From Erpobdella octoculata (taxonomy: Eukaryota; Annelida; Clitellata; Hirudinida; Erpobdellidae), in the NCBI GenBank assembly GCA_963978895.1, contig OZ022241.1:9043356-9107355 (forward strand): a stretch of DNA of 64,000 nucleotides. The letters run 5' to 3'. The translations under genes were made by a program, and so were the position numbers. Shown one piece after another: positions 24,694 through 39,100 of this stretch (positions are counted from its first letter, which is position 1; each line of letters starts with the position of its first letter). The notes beneath the pieces are model-generated. The model was not told where the DNA came from, did not search any database, and saw only the letters and a program-made list of their open reading frames with translations.

Positions 24694-26996
24694 CTAACAA
24701 ACGCGAACGTTGGACTTTTTCATCTGGCGCACAGCCAGCAGACCACCGATGAAGAAGAAGGCAAGAGCCAGGCCGGCAATGCCGTAGGACCAGGAGATGT
24801 GGTAGCCTTGAGGTGCTGACGAGCCCAGAAGGATCAGACCAGTCAGGATCAAGATGGCTGGTAAACAAAAAATTACAGTTTTTTTCTGCTAAAACGTGTT
24901 TACATTTTTAAAAATTAACATCTGTTTCGTTAATAATTAGTTTTTGCAAAATTAATTATTTTCAGAGCGCAAGGAGCGTGTTGAAAATCAACTCCACGTT
25001 CAAACAAACAAAAAACGTAAGTTCTTCTTCTATATGTTAAGCAGTCTTCAAACTATATCTTTCCACTGAGGGAGAAAATACATACAAGCAAAGGTGACGG
25101 ATCGAGAGCCGCATGGACATGATGAACAAGTGTTTATTAAATAATCACATACAATAACTCGTACATTAGCAATGAGCCGTGATCTGATCTTTATGTATGT
25201 GTTGTTTTTTGCAGTCACAACATTTTATTTTTAATTCGCTGAAATATGTTCTAATTACTTATCCGATAATTTAATAAAAATTATAAACTTGACAGCTGTA
25301 ACAAAAAACGAGGCTGCGATAGCGAACGCTTGGAGTCGTTTTAGACCTCACATTCAGCCAGCAAAGAGTTAATTTCATATATGCATTTCAAAAACAGCTT
25401 ATAGTTTTTTCCATTTCACTATATTTTGTCTTTTCACTCTATTATATTGTCTTGTTAACATTTTTTTATAAACTTAATTTTTTTCAGTAATTTTTTATCA
25501 TTTGCATACTTTTTTATAACTTCTTTTTAAGCACTATAATCTAGAGTCTAGTCTAGAGACTGATCACTTTAACCTATGTACAATTGTACAATACTACTTC
25601 AGCATCGCCATCTTTTAATTAGGCAAGTTTTTGCCGTAAAATAAATCCATGCTGCAGTCTGGTTTTGCTGTGGGCGAATTCAACGATGCACTTGAAGATT
25701 GTTGTTGCACGTGGAAGATTTCGATAACAACTTTTAAAAGAAAATCTCTAGTATCATGGAAAGGTTGATGCATTTAAACTAAAAATAAACCTATTAAGAT
25801 AATCAAATTTGAAATTGAATAAACAATCTAATCTGAGCTGGATGGAAAATACTAACACGTTAAGAAAACTAAGAAAACAATGGAAGTCAAAGTGAGATTC
25901 TTGCTGGCCTTGTTCACGCTCATGTAGATGATGGCCAATATGAAACACAGGACCACCCCGAACAGGGCTACGGATAAGAGGATTTGACTGGCGAGGAACC
26001 ATCCTGTTTTAAAAAGCAGTTCTTTCATTTTACGGCTGTTTAACATAAAAACAAACTAATATTTCTAATACATTGAATTTGATAATATATTAACAAATAT
26101 GGTTTTCAGTAGCGATGTAATAAAAAAGTTGTAGTCTGTTGTAACTGATTGGAAAGGTTTGACTGTAATATAATTTATTATAAAAAACTTAAAAAACTTA
26201 GTGACTTTGATTTTAAAAAAGCGAGTTTGCTATTAGACTTTGTAATAAAATAACGCTGAGAAAATTTAGTTGCGCTGGGATTTGATATTTTGTGAGCGCT
26301 ATTCCTGCCAAGCAAAATTCTTCATTAAACTCAATCAATTAGGTTGTTATTTTCTTATTCAAAATTTTATTTATTAAAAACCATTTTAATTGTGAGACAT
26401 TAATAAATATTAGTGGTTATTTTGATTAATTGTTATTATAGAAGACTGCGTCGATAACATTGCCTTGAGGAAACTGTTTTCTGGCAATGAGAATGATTGC
26501 ATCCATGGTATTTATTTTTTCAGTTAACTAATTTTAAAGCAATAATTCGCTAATTCTTTTAATTCATTACATATATATGTATTCAACAGTGTTATGAAAT
26601 AATAAAAAATTTATCCATTGAAATGAATTTAATTTAGAAGACCATTTATATATCGCACTATTATAATACTATCAATTACTGGAGCTCTTAAAAACACTTT
26701 AAAATAATCAATCTGCTCCCATGCGCTGATGAACTGAGGAGAAAAAACAAGTGATTCAAATATGATTTTTTTAAGCACGTACCCTGGTCGGAGAACTGTG
26801 AAGGTGTCGGCCTACACGCATGCCACAGGCCATTCTGCTCAGAACTTGTTCCGTTAGAAAAAACTATCCATGAAGTAGTCACAAAGGCCTCCCAGTAGAG
26901 GAAAAGTCCTATGGCGAGACAACTGAACATGGCCCCAGTCAGTCCTATGAAACTGATGTTGTGGATGGCGGGTGAGTTGTTGTCTTCTTGAGGCAT
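24694..26996 (-). CDS. Four-transmembrane protein, PMP22/claudin-like
   Basis: Three exons (26996-26783, 26003-25857 and 24857-24694), all joined in phase 1, encode 174 residues from the ATG in CATCATGCCTCAAG. Predicted segments: TM1 (ISFIGLTGAMFSCLAIGLFL), an extracellular loop with one NGT glycosylation site and the motif NGLWHAC, TM2 (ILLSVALFGVVLCFILAII), TM3 (LTLTSIVFLVFLTSILILTG), a short loop and TM4 (YGIAGLALAFFFIGGLLAV), then a short basic tail. The GLW-x2-C motif in the first loop and the size are typical of the PMP22/EMP/claudin superfamily. The second loop cysteine of classical claudins is missing, so a junction-forming role is uncertain. The 5' untranslated region lies upstream of 26996; a further upstream exon is possible. 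Confidence 0.85.
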
Positions 26997-27417
26997 GATG
27001 TGTTGAATCTTTTGAAGTTTTATTTAATTCAAAAAAAAATTGTCGAGAAAATCGACAGTTATTAGGAATCTGTGGTTTTGTGGTTACTGGAAAAACGTAT
27101 TTGCTATCCGTAAGCTGATGAGGTGGTTCTGTAAACAATCAATAAAAAAATATGAAAAATATAAAAAAGATAAAAAAAACTATAAAAAAATAAAACAAAA
27201 ATGAAGATAGTGAGAAAACACAAACCTTCTCTTCTTATTTCCGACAACACATAAGAAAAGAATAAGACACAAAGCCTTCCTACTAAGTACTACTAACTAT
27301 CTCATTCGCTCACAGACTGACTGACTGACTCAACTAAAACCCAGCAGACGCTGTTAGTTCGATCGCTGAGCGGTTGAGATCTGCAAAAAATAGAACTCGA
27401 GTGAATTTCATATGTTG

Positions 27418-27560
27418 CATGGATGGATGGATGGATGGATGGATGGATGGATGGATGGACGGACGGACGGACGGACGGACCGACGGCCGAACGGACGGAC
27501 GGATGGACGGACGGAGGGAGGGACGGACGGACGGACGGAGGGAGGGAGGGAGATGTGGAC
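27418..27560. repeat. GGAT/GGAC tetranucleotide array
   Basis: (ATGG)n changes into (ACGG)n and then into GGAGGGAGGGAC variants, showing successive spread of point mutations along one microsatellite. Confidence 0.95.
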
Positions 27561-27932
27561 GGATGATGGTGAGATAGCCTTATGGACGTACGAATGGACA
27601 TATGAATGGAGCTTCTTGTAATATTAGCAATAACATCAAAATAATAATATCCAACTTGTGCTTTTCAAAATCTCTCTTCTTTGCATGCTATGATTTTTGG
27701 AGCAAAAGTGAATTCAAATCCCGTCAGAGTCATCGTTAATGAATGAAACATCTGTTTACTATAAATTATTGAGGTGTCACTCAGCCGAAGTACAAACAAG
27801 TAAAAGTCTTAACTAGTCTCAATCGCCTTGTTTTATAAACAACCCTGAGGTCCATACGCCAGAAGGTGGACGGTAAATAAAAAAGAGAGAGAAAGATGGA
27901 AAAAAGAGAAAGAATGAAGTTGACGGGAGAGG

Positions 27933-28104
<172 letters not shown>

Positions 28105-28261
28105 CTACGTGAACGGTTTCTTCTATCTAAAGAGTTGTGTGATTGTGTGTATGTGTTTGCTTGGATTTGTGAATCTGCGTACATCATTGTCCTTCTATTT
28201 CTTAGTTTTTCTTCATTTTCTGATGTTTTACTTTGCAACGTTATGCAAGAGAAGAGTAGAG

Positions 28262-28415
28262 GAGGGAGAGATGGAGAAAGAAAGAGAGAGAAAGAGAGAG
28301 ATATAGAGAAAGAAAGAGAGAGAAAGAGAGAGATATAGAGAAAGAAAGAGAGAGAAAGAGAGAGATATAGAGAAAGAAAGAGAGAGAGAGAGAAAGAGAG
28401 ACGAGGAGATAAGGA
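28262..28415. repeat. About 32-bp GA-rich minisatellite
   Basis: Four or five copies of AGAGAAAGAAAGAGAGAGAA followed by AGAGAGATAT, the higher-order form of a GA tract. Confidence 0.88.
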
Positions 28416-29628
28416 GAAAGAAATACTTCTTTGTTAAATTATTTGCTATTTCTGTACACAACTTGTTTTACTCATAATTGGAGCACTTGCAGAAAAAAAT
28501 CTTCTCTACACACATACATACACATAGATATAGAAAGACTCAAAAGAGACAAGTTTATGAGCTCGTTTCGAACGTTCAATGTCTGTCGGATAAAGTTTAA
28601 AAAGTTTAAAAAGTTTGAAAAGTTTACATTGAAGACGGAAAGATATGAGAATAGAAATTGTAGCATTTCCTACAAATATGATCTCTAAAGTTCTCTTAGT
28701 TTGAGTAATATTATACTGTAATGATAATACTGCTAGAGCTGCTCAATATGGATTATATTATCATCCTTTTTTTCTCTCTCTTTCTCTTTCTCTCTCTCTC
28801 TTTCTTTCTCTCTTTCTTTCTTGTTCTCCTTTTGTGTCTATGTTAGTCTTTGTGGTCTTATTTGCCCTCAAGCTCTTTGTTGGATTAGTGAACGATGATG
28901 GTTCAAGTATGTCCTTTCTATAGAATATAAATAAAACTATTTACTGAATATTTCAACGTTTCTGTTTTTATAAGTGCAAATGTAATTTTATACGGTCGTA
29001 AAAATTTTAGTTCAAATTTGAGAGGATCACATTCTCAATATTGAAATCTCAAATCTCTTTAAAGAACCGTCTGACCTTGTAAACTCTTCTTAAAAATTAA
29101 AACTTTGTTTTACTTATTATTTTAATTTGTTGTTGGTTACACGCTCATAAACTCTAAATAATAATTGGCCGTCATTTAAATGCTTAAAAATACGAAAGAT
29201 TCGAAAGAACGGAAACTTGGCGGGTTTCATTGATTCCACTTAACGTGACTGAACTTACTGATTTTCTTATTTCTCCCTAATTGCCCGATTACGTTTATCG
29301 GCAGCCCTAGAAGATTTTTTCAAAATAATCGGCTATCATTTTCAGATTTTGAGGTTATATAAATTTTGCATATTTTTAATTAAAAAATTAAAAATGATTG
29401 CTAAAATTAAACCTGAAAATTTATTTTTAAATTCAACTGAAAATTCATTTGTTATGAAGCGCTTAATAATAAAGAACAAACCGTTGCAATATGACGCATT
29501 TTTCGACGTCTGCGCATGAAAGATTGTAATTGGAACCGGATGATTTGACAGTTTCCGACATTGAGTTTTTGTAAAAGTAAAGTTTTGCTGCACGAAGAAG
29601 ATTCGAAAATTCTTAACTACATTTGAAA

Positions 29629-32600
29629 ATGAATTCACCAGGAGAGTTGAAAGAGAAAGAAGATCTCAAGTTGAAGAAAGTCACTGATGAAGTTCAGATT
29701 TACGTTGATTTTCTTCTCAGACATTTGGCGACTATAACTTTCAAGTAATTTCTTTATTTTCACGTGTAGTTTTTTATTGATATTTATTAAAATTAAAATA
29801 ATAAAGAAAATTTTGCTTAAATTAGTAATATTAGTTTTCAAAGACCAACACAAGTTTAAATACATTGCAATAAATACATGGCCTACAGATTCAACTTATT
29901 TTTTCAAACCCGTCTCTTCAACTTCTCCAATGCCATGCAGATGGCAGAAGAATGGTATCTCGAAGAACTTGCCAAAAAGCTGGAAAAAGAAAGTAAGAGG
30001 AAGAAGAAAAAGGAAAAAGCCGCTACCATTCCTGAACCGCCAGTCTTTTCTCAAATCATTCAAACGCAGCTGATATCACCTTCAGAAATGATAGAGTACG
30101 TCCCCGAGGATCTGAGTCAGAAGATTCCAAGTTTTAAGGTCATCAATCAGGCTGCCGAATATTTCCTCCAGCAGCAGAACTACAATCTCTCCAATTCATT
30201 GTCCGAGTTACTTGATCTGTTCGGACGCATGCGCGGATTGCTACTCATTGCAAAAAATCTGATGACTTTAGTCAACAAGCACTTCTCTGACAGGTCGGAG
30301 AAAATTGAAGACGTTCGATATTACTTCAACCATTGGACGGGTTTTTGCTTGCGCCTCTACAACTGCCACGCTCATAAATACCCAAACAATCAACTTCCAC
30401 CTAATTTGAGCCCGCAAGAAATCCAGTTCATTGTTTGGCCTCTTGCCGTCAGAACTGCCATTTACTGCGCCACGCAGTTCGTCAAAGTTGGAATTTTTTC
30501 TATTACGTTGTTTGTCACTCTTTAATTTTGGTTAGTTTAGAAATATTTTTGACGTATTGAATCCACAGACTTTTTTAACCAAACAAATGTCGAACCCCAA
30601 ATGCTAGCAGGCAAGCAAGCCTTTGTTACCTCAACACTTTTTGTTCTATCCGTCGTGTTTCTTTACGAACATCTTCAATTTGTTCCATTTTTCCAAGTCA
30701 TCATCATTACTGTTCGTCAAAATGAGACCATTGTCATTAAAATTATTTGACGAACAGGATGTATGGGAGCTGGTGGGTATTGACATGCAGTCCTACAGTG
30801 TCATGAGGTTCAACTCTGTCATGGGCCCTGAAGAACTGGTTACCCTAAGAAATATTGTCGACTATTTTGAAAATAAGCTCAAAAACCTGTTTGCCCTGTT
30901 TGGCAAATCAAAATGTAAGTTTTTATTTTTTTTTAAAGTTCTGAAGATTGTAAAAATAATGAGAAATTGTAGTATTTGATGGAGTAATTTCGGCTCACAA
31001 TCAAGTTGAATCGTCTTGGAGTTCTGGTCTTACACTTAGGCAAAAAAAGAAATTTAGGTTGAAAAAATAGCCTAGTGAAACCATTCGTTTTTCAGAAATC
31101 CTTTATATTTTGTTATAATAATAATAGGATCGATTAGAAGCGCCAGTTACTAAGCTTCAGAGGCGCCGGGAACGACTCGTGCATATGGGATCACACAGTT
31201 CCTGCCACCCGCACGTGTCTCCGAAATCGGAATGTGCCAAACCCTATTACACCCCAGTCGTGAAACTGGTAATCATTTATCGACCAATGAAGGATGAAAG
31301 GCTGAGTTGGCCTGAGCAGTGTGAGTGAATTCTTTGCTCAACGGAATTACGCCTCGCCATGATTGAGATTTGAACCCACGACGGCAGGATGATAGAATAA
31401 CTGCTTTCACCACTGGGCTACGGCGCCCACAAAAATTAACTGGCCCGTATGAGGATCGAACTCACGACCTTCGCGTTATTAGCACGACGCTCTAACCAAC
31501 TGAGCTAACGGGCCATGTTATTCGACAGCTCCTAATTTTTTAAATTCTTTATATTTACTTCATAGCCAATCTTAATTGCTTGCTTGCTTATATGATTGCA
31601 AACCTTGAAAGTGAAATTTAACTACATAACATCGCGTTATCCAACCGAGCTGAAATTTGAAATATAGGATCGCTCTTCATGACAATGCATTCTAGTAAAG
31701 TTTGAGAATTTTCTGAAAAAAGTTTTTTTATATAAACATAATAATTATCTAGATTTTAAAACAAAAACAAATCAAACACAGCTATATATATGTTTACATA
31801 TATAGGTAAATTAAAACAAATAAGCTGTAAGAAATCAGGTTTTTAACAAATCCCTCATATTTCTGAATTTGCCGGCTTTTCATTTATCGCAAAATTTTTT
31901 TTAATGATATTTTATGAATTGTATTCGATTTTTTTAAACATAGATAATATAATTATCATTTTTAATTTTTCTTTCCAAAATATTTTCAACTTTTAATAAA
32001 ATGCATTGTCATGAGAAGCAAGCCTATATTTCAAATTTCAGCTCAATTGGATGAAATTAAGTTAGTTAATTTTACTTTTCAAAGTTTGCAAACATTCGAG
32101 CAAGCAAACAAACAAACAAACAAACAAACAAACAAGTAAGCAAGACTGGTGGTGAAGTTAATATAAGGTATTTAAAAAGTTGTTATAAAAGAAAAATTTT
32201 CGATAAATGAATAGCCAACAAATACTGAAATATAAGGGATTTGTGGAAAAAAAACTTCGTTTTTTACCGTTTGCTTGTTGCAAATTATTTTTTGATGATA
32301 ATAAGTCTATAAAATAGAAAAGCATTGACAACAGCCTTATAAATCTATTTATATAATTTGCCAGTTACGTCCATATATATAGAAAAGGATATAGGATATA
32401 TATAGGAAGAGCCTATCTTTTAAGATGGCTCTGTTTACGTAAGGCACGTACTATACCTAGAAACATAGAATGATGAACTATACGCGACAAACAATCTTAA
32501 TAACTACATTAAAGGAATTGAAAACAATTTCAAAATTTTTAAAATATTAAAAAAATTATTTTTAAACAAGTGAAGCAAAAACAAAGTATTTTAAAAACAC

Positions 32601-35600
32601 ACTTTTATATTTTTACTACATAAACAACAAACATATTAGCATAGACAATAAATAGTTCGACGAAAATATCACAAATCTTTATTTAATTAAATTTTGTCCA
32701 ATCGATCCGAAAAATTGATAGAATGCATTGTTAATCAGTTCGGAAGTATGTTTAAATTTTGAAGTCTCTAGCTCATCGGGAAGTTAGTTTAAAATCGATT
32801 GCAAAATTTGACGACAGACAGACAGACAGACAGAGAAGTCAAGTTAAGTAAAAGTGTGTAAAAACCTGAAATAAGGTTCATTTGTTTAGTTTCGGATAGA
32901 CTACTATAGCATATAGTTTTTAGTACTCTATGACTTAAGCTCTGTACACATCGACAAAAAAATCCAACCCGACAACACCAAAAAAAAAAATCAGATCAAA
33001 TCGGTTGGTGTGAAATAGTCAAGCACAATCCCAACGCGACAAGTACGTTGAAGTCGCGTGTATCTTACATTAAGACATTAACGGCTATATCACATCTACA
33101 AACTCCGATTGTACCGGACGTGTCAGATTTGATCGGGACGTGTCAACTCACGTTTGTCGATGTGTACAGGGCTTTATTCTATATATATATATATAATTTT
33201 GGATGCTAAATTTCGTTCGCTCTGAAAATTCAATAGAATGCATTTTTGTTGACGACAAAAACCAGGGACGTAAATTCAGCATTTTCCAGGGGGGGGCAAA
33301 ATTTTCCCGCCATTATATAGTTTACTGACAGGGTTACCCGGAGTTGTCCGGGTTTTTTTGTGCTTAGTTTTGTCTCGTTTTTGCCAATGAAACGTCAAAG
33401 AAATAACAGATTTTTTGTAATTTTTCAAAATTTTCTCATCAATGAAGTTACCTGCATGTCAAATGTTGTTAAAATGGCTCCTGCGGCTTTGATGTGATAA
33501 ACGAATGCTCTCGCACACACATTACCTTTTACATTTATATAAATACGTAGGTACAAGCAGAGAGGGATGGGGAAATGCATCCCCCATCAGAGTATCGATT
33601 GAAATTTTTGGGTATAATACCTTGTTTTTGGAAAACGACCGCAGCTTTTTGGGAGGAGAAATTGGAAGTCTTTAAAAAAAAATTGAAAAATACTTACGAC
33701 TACCACTTACCGGTTATCAGCTTTTTGGAAGAAAACATATAAAAATTTCTGAAGTGAATCCCCCACCAGAAAATTCTGGATTCGCCACGCGCCACTGGGT
33801 ATAAGGGGGATGAATGATTTAATCATATTGCAGTAAAACAAGTAAAGGAAAAACGAGTTTTTCAACACAAACTTTGATTTCAAATACATTCAATTTAGAA
33901 ATGCAAAAGATGTTCAAAGTTTTTTTTTAAATTGAATCATGTATTTTCATCAAATATAAAGCTATGCTGAAAGTTTCAACTTCCTAGCTAGTCAAAATGC
34001 TGGTAAAATTTCACTTGCAAGATTTGCGTACAGAGAAAGACACACAAACAAACAAACAAACAGAGATTGTAACCTAAATAAAAGTTTGTAAAAAAGATGT
34101 CCAAAATGGGGTGGGTATAATTTTGTTTTATTTTTGTGTAATAAATAATAACTTTGATGTAGACAACTGTGAAGGAATCAACAATGTATCAATACCCCTA
34201 ATAGGGTAAAATTCCACGAGTTCGCTGATTGTATTTTGGCACAGAAAACTGCTAATCTTTGGACCAACACTGATACACAAATTATTACTATGCAGTTATT
34301 GGTAAATCTAGCATCGAGCTAAGATATAAAATTGTCTACACACGCAAAAAGAATTCCAATACGCATTGAATCATCACGAGGTTAAGTAAAGTTAAAATTA
34401 ACATATTATATAGTAAACTCTAAGTAAAAAAAAAATTTAATTTTGGAAATCATGGGGGGGCGAATTGTCTATACACGCCGGAAGGATTCCAATACGCATT
34501 GCATTATCATTAGGTTAAGTAAAGTTAAAATTAAATAAATATATAGTAAACTCTAGGTAAAAAAATTCAAATTTTGAAAATCAGGGGGGGGGAAATGCCT
34601 CCCCCTGCCCCCCCCAATTTACGTCCCTGACAAAAACCCACCAAATTTCAGCTCGATTGGATGACGGAAGTATGTTTGTTTAAGCGTCAAAGGGTCCCAG
34701 CGCATGGTTCAAGCAAGCAAGCAAACGATGAAATACCTATTTAAAAAGAGAACCGCAGTTTTTTACGGGGTAGTGGAGACATTTCTGCCCCCCTCTGGCA
34801 ATAATCGTGATATTTTGCGGACGTATGTATTTGTTTTAGGTGATAATTTATAATTAACTATTTCCAGATGCTAAATATTAATAAATTAATTCGCATTATT
34901 TGTCATATAAAGAAATAATATGATGTCAGCAAGTCCTCTTCTATGGAAGTGCTGCGAAAAACTTACTAAGTGAAGTGACTTTAATTCTAAAGACATTCAT
35001 TACGTGACCGAATCTCGCTGTGACAGAATCTTACTGTGATAGAATCTTACTGTGATAGAATCTTACTGTGATAGAATCCTACTGTGATAGAATCTTACTG
35101 TGACAGAATCTTACCGTGACAGAATCTTACCGTGACAGAATCTTACTAAAACAGAATCTTACTGTGACAGAATCTTACTGTGACAGAGTCTTACCGTGAC
35201 AGAATCTTACCGTGACAGAATCTTACCGTGACAGAATCTTATTGTGACAGAATCTTACCGTGACAGAATCTTACCGTGACAGAGTTTTAATGTGACATAA
35301 TCTTATTATGACAGAATCTTACCGTGACAGAATCTTACTGTGATAGAATCTTACTGTGACAGAATCTTACTGTGACAGAATCTTACTGTGACAGAATCTT
35401 ACTGTGACAGAATCTTACTATAACAGAATCCTACTGTGACAGAATCTTACTGTGACAGAATCTTACTATAACAGAATCTTACTGTGACAGAATCTTACTG
35501 TGACAGAATCTTACTGTGACATAATCTTACCGTGACAAAATTTTACCGTGACAGAATTTTTATGTGACAGAATCTTATTATGACAGAATCTTATTGTGAC

Positions 35601-36127
35601 AGAATCTTACTGTGACCGAATCTTACTGCGGCAATAAAAATTGTAACAGAATCTTACTGTGACAAAATCTCACTGCGCCACTACAATTTGTAACTGAATG
35701 TTATTGGGACAGAGTAAAAAGTAAAAACAGTATCAGAATCTTACTGTAACTGAGTAACAATTGAAGCAGAATCGTATTGTGGTAGAGTAATAAAATAACC
35801 GTTACATTGCCTAAATTAGCTTGGCGTAGTTAAGCAAATCATTCCAAGAATAAAACTTGACTCTCCTTGGCAATTTATAAATTATTAGGGATGTCAGGGG
35901 TAGTACTTTTTGGAGTTTTCGGGTTCGGGTTTGTGAAACTAGAGTTTTCGGGTTCGGGTTCGGGTTTGTAAAACTCGAGTTTTCGGGTTCGGGTTCGGGT
36001 TTGTGAAACTCACGTTTTCGGGTTCGGGTTCGGGTTCGGGTTTGTAGTTTTCCAAAAACCGGGTTCGGGTTCGGGTTCGGGTACTGGCTTATGATTTCAA
36101 ATTCCTGGATTGATTTTAAATTTACCT

Positions 36128-36158
<31 letters not shown>

Positions 36159-39100
36159 ACAAACGAGAGCGATCAATTTATCCATTGGACATTACACGTA
36201 TTGAATAAACTCTAACAAGTTATTTTTTTAGCTTTCCAAATAATGTGATTTCTTTGGCCGAAGGAGGCTTAATTGTTTTAGTTCGTTCGTGGCTCGGTCC
36301 GGCCAGATAATCAGGCGGATTAGTGGTCTAGCTTACACACTCACCAATAAAATGACCTATTTGTTACGCAAAGGTGATAATACAAAACTTACCTCTTAAA
36401 TTATTGTAATTTATTAATTTTTTTCGCGGCTCGGTCCGGTCGGGTAATCAGGCGGATTAGTGTCCTAGCTTACACATTTGCCAATAAAATAACTGTGGCG
36501 CATAGATCATTTATAGACTTTGCCAGTTAAATTTTAGGATTATGCAAGATTATCTTTATAACAAAGGGTCTTTGTTATATCAGAAAAACTTTGAGTATAT
36601 GAATGAATAAATATAAGGTTATATAACTGAAGTAAAAAGTTTAGAGTCATGGCTATCCGCGATTTCTTCGACCGAAAGAGGCTTAATTATTTTAGTTCGT
36701 TCGCGGCTCGGTCCGGCCTGATTATAATCAAACGGATTAGTGGTCTAGTTTACACAATCACTAATAAAATGACGTATTTGTGTTATTTGTTACGCAAAGG
36801 TGATAATACAAAACTTCTACGCTCGCGATTAGTATAATATGTTACGTCAACAAAACTTGTAATTTATTAATCTCTAAGACACAGCTTTTATAAAGATTTA
36901 TTTGTTCACAACTCCGAGTTCGGTTATTAGGCTTATAAATTTTCGGGTTCGAGTTCGGGTTCGGGTATCAAGTTTTCACATTTTCGGGTTCGAGTTCGGG
37001 TTCGGGTATCAAGTTTTCTCATTTTTGGGTTTGGGTTCGGGTTCGGGTATCAAGTTTTCACATTTTCGGGTTTGGGTACCAAATTTTCACACTTTCGGGT
37101 TCGAGTTCGGGTTCGGGTATCAGAAAAAGACCGGGTAGTACCGAACTCGGGTTCGGGTTCGGGTACCCGTGACATCCCTATAAATTATACAAAAAAATTT
37201 CTTGATTTGCTATAATTATTAATCATGCCTGATTAATCATGGAAGACTGCAGTGCGAAACAACACATGTACTACAGAAGTTTTCCATGACTCACCATCCT
37301 CCATTCTCTTATTAATACTTTCCTACTCACTCGCCTCAATGGAAGATGTTCAAAAACTTATTATAGATATTCATTTACGTGGGAGTTTAAGAACGCATAT
37401 TATCCGTCCTACCATAATCAATAGACAGTTACAAACAATTCCTGGGCGTGTCCGACAAATTTAATGAATAAATATCCTTTCTTAAGAGTTTTACTTTATT
37501 TTTCACAAATTTAATGAATAAATATCCTTTCTTAAGAGTTTTACTTTATTTTTCACAGAGTTACACCGAGACATGAATTTCGATTTTATTTCCATTTCCA
37601 TTCATTCGTCAATTAATTCAAGCATGCATTCATTCACCAGAGGTTGATTAATCGGACTTCTATGAAAAATCATTTCATCTTGGATAAATATTACTGAGGT
37701 TGACGTAACCAAAAGAAGTTATTCAAGTTTAAACTTGCAACAGAAATTGTCAGACAACCAAACCGTAAAAAATGAGATTTTTTCACAAATATAGATTTAT
37801 TTTAACAACGTTTTTATTAAGTTGTTTGTTGTTGAAAGTTTGTCTGTCCGCAAATATAGAATAAAATTAAAATGCTGCCTACATACTGCACATAGATGTC
37901 TATTTCTTACTAGCTTATATGGTCTATGGTCTAGCAAGTAAGGAGCTTGATGTACCCGACTATCATATTGACTCTCATCAACTAAAGATTGTTGGTCACG
38001 CAATGGACCTTGGCGTTGTAATCGAAAATGACCTCAAGTTTAAACAAGTGTATATGCTACAAAATTCTAAATGGTCTTATTGACTCAACGTTAGTCACCA
38101 GTTTTGAATCGTCTGGTTACCAGGCCACAAGAGGCCATTGTTATAAACTGAGGTCTGGCCTACACAAGATCGATGCTGCCAAGTTCTTCTTTTCCAACCG
38201 AGTAATAAAATCCTGGAATGCCCTGCCTCACAATGTGGTCAACTCAACTATCTACAGCCGTTTCAGATGTCTGATAAATGAAACCGATCTTTCAAAATTT
38301 CTAACACTTAATGGTCAGATAGCCGATTTAAAAACCCGATGACTTATATGTTTATTTTGCGTATTTGTATGAGTTACTATTCTTCTTATATTTTTGCTTT
38401 GAATTCTCTTCGAACGTACGCTTTATGTTGTCCGAACGGTGTTAGTGGCCTACGGGTCCTTCTGTTGGAGAAATAAATAAATAAATAAATGTTACTAGAT
38501 GTCGAATCCAATACGATGGTATTTTTTTAAACATGCATCAGATTGACTATATATATTACCGTCTAGCGAAAAAAAGTAGAAAAGTTTTAAGATTCAACGG
38601 GCACCCACCGAAAAAATAAAAAACTCAAATGCTTACAAAATTTCACCCATCAAAAACGAAAAAATAGAAAATAATTTTTACATCATAAAAAATACATTTT
38701 TTTAAAAACAATGTTTTTCTTGCGCCCTAAAAAGTATAAAATAATATTCCTATAATTCCTATACAACGAAAAACGTTGCGGGCGCATATAGGCTACATGG
38801 CTACAACATCAAAACTTTAGTAAAACAAATAGTTATAAACAAGTGAATCAAAAACAAAGTTTTTTAAAAACACACTTTTATATAATCGATTGCGTAGTCC
38901 ACATTCTGTTACATAAACAACGAGCATATTAGCATAGACAATAAATAGTTCGACGAAAATATCACAAATAATTATTTCATTAAATTTTGTCCAATCGAAC
39001 CGAAAATTTGATAGAATGCATTGTTAATCAGTTCGGAGGTATGTTTAAATTTTTAAGTGTCTAGCTCATCGAGAAGTTAGTTTAAAATCGATTGCAAAAT

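Larger units (their letters stand above)
33263..34629. mobile_element. Non-autonomous hAT-type transposon with nested insertions
   Basis: The ends are inverted: CAGGGACGTAAATT at 33263 and AATTTACGTCCCTG ending at 34629, followed inward by G-runs. A perfect 8-bp target duplication ACAAAAAC flanks it (33255-33262, 34630-34637). The interior contains a second hAT-type element (33558-33797), a dispersed-repeat copy (about 33830-34095), and a twice-repeated segment containing TCTACACACGCAAAAAGAAT or its variant (34332-34430 and 34470-34570). No transposase is present. It is inserted in a member of the fold-back family seen at 31575. Confidence 0.88.

Noticed and set aside
35004..35770. CRISPR-like or regulatory array
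   Set aside because: Contiguous 16-bp satellite with point variants and no spacers.
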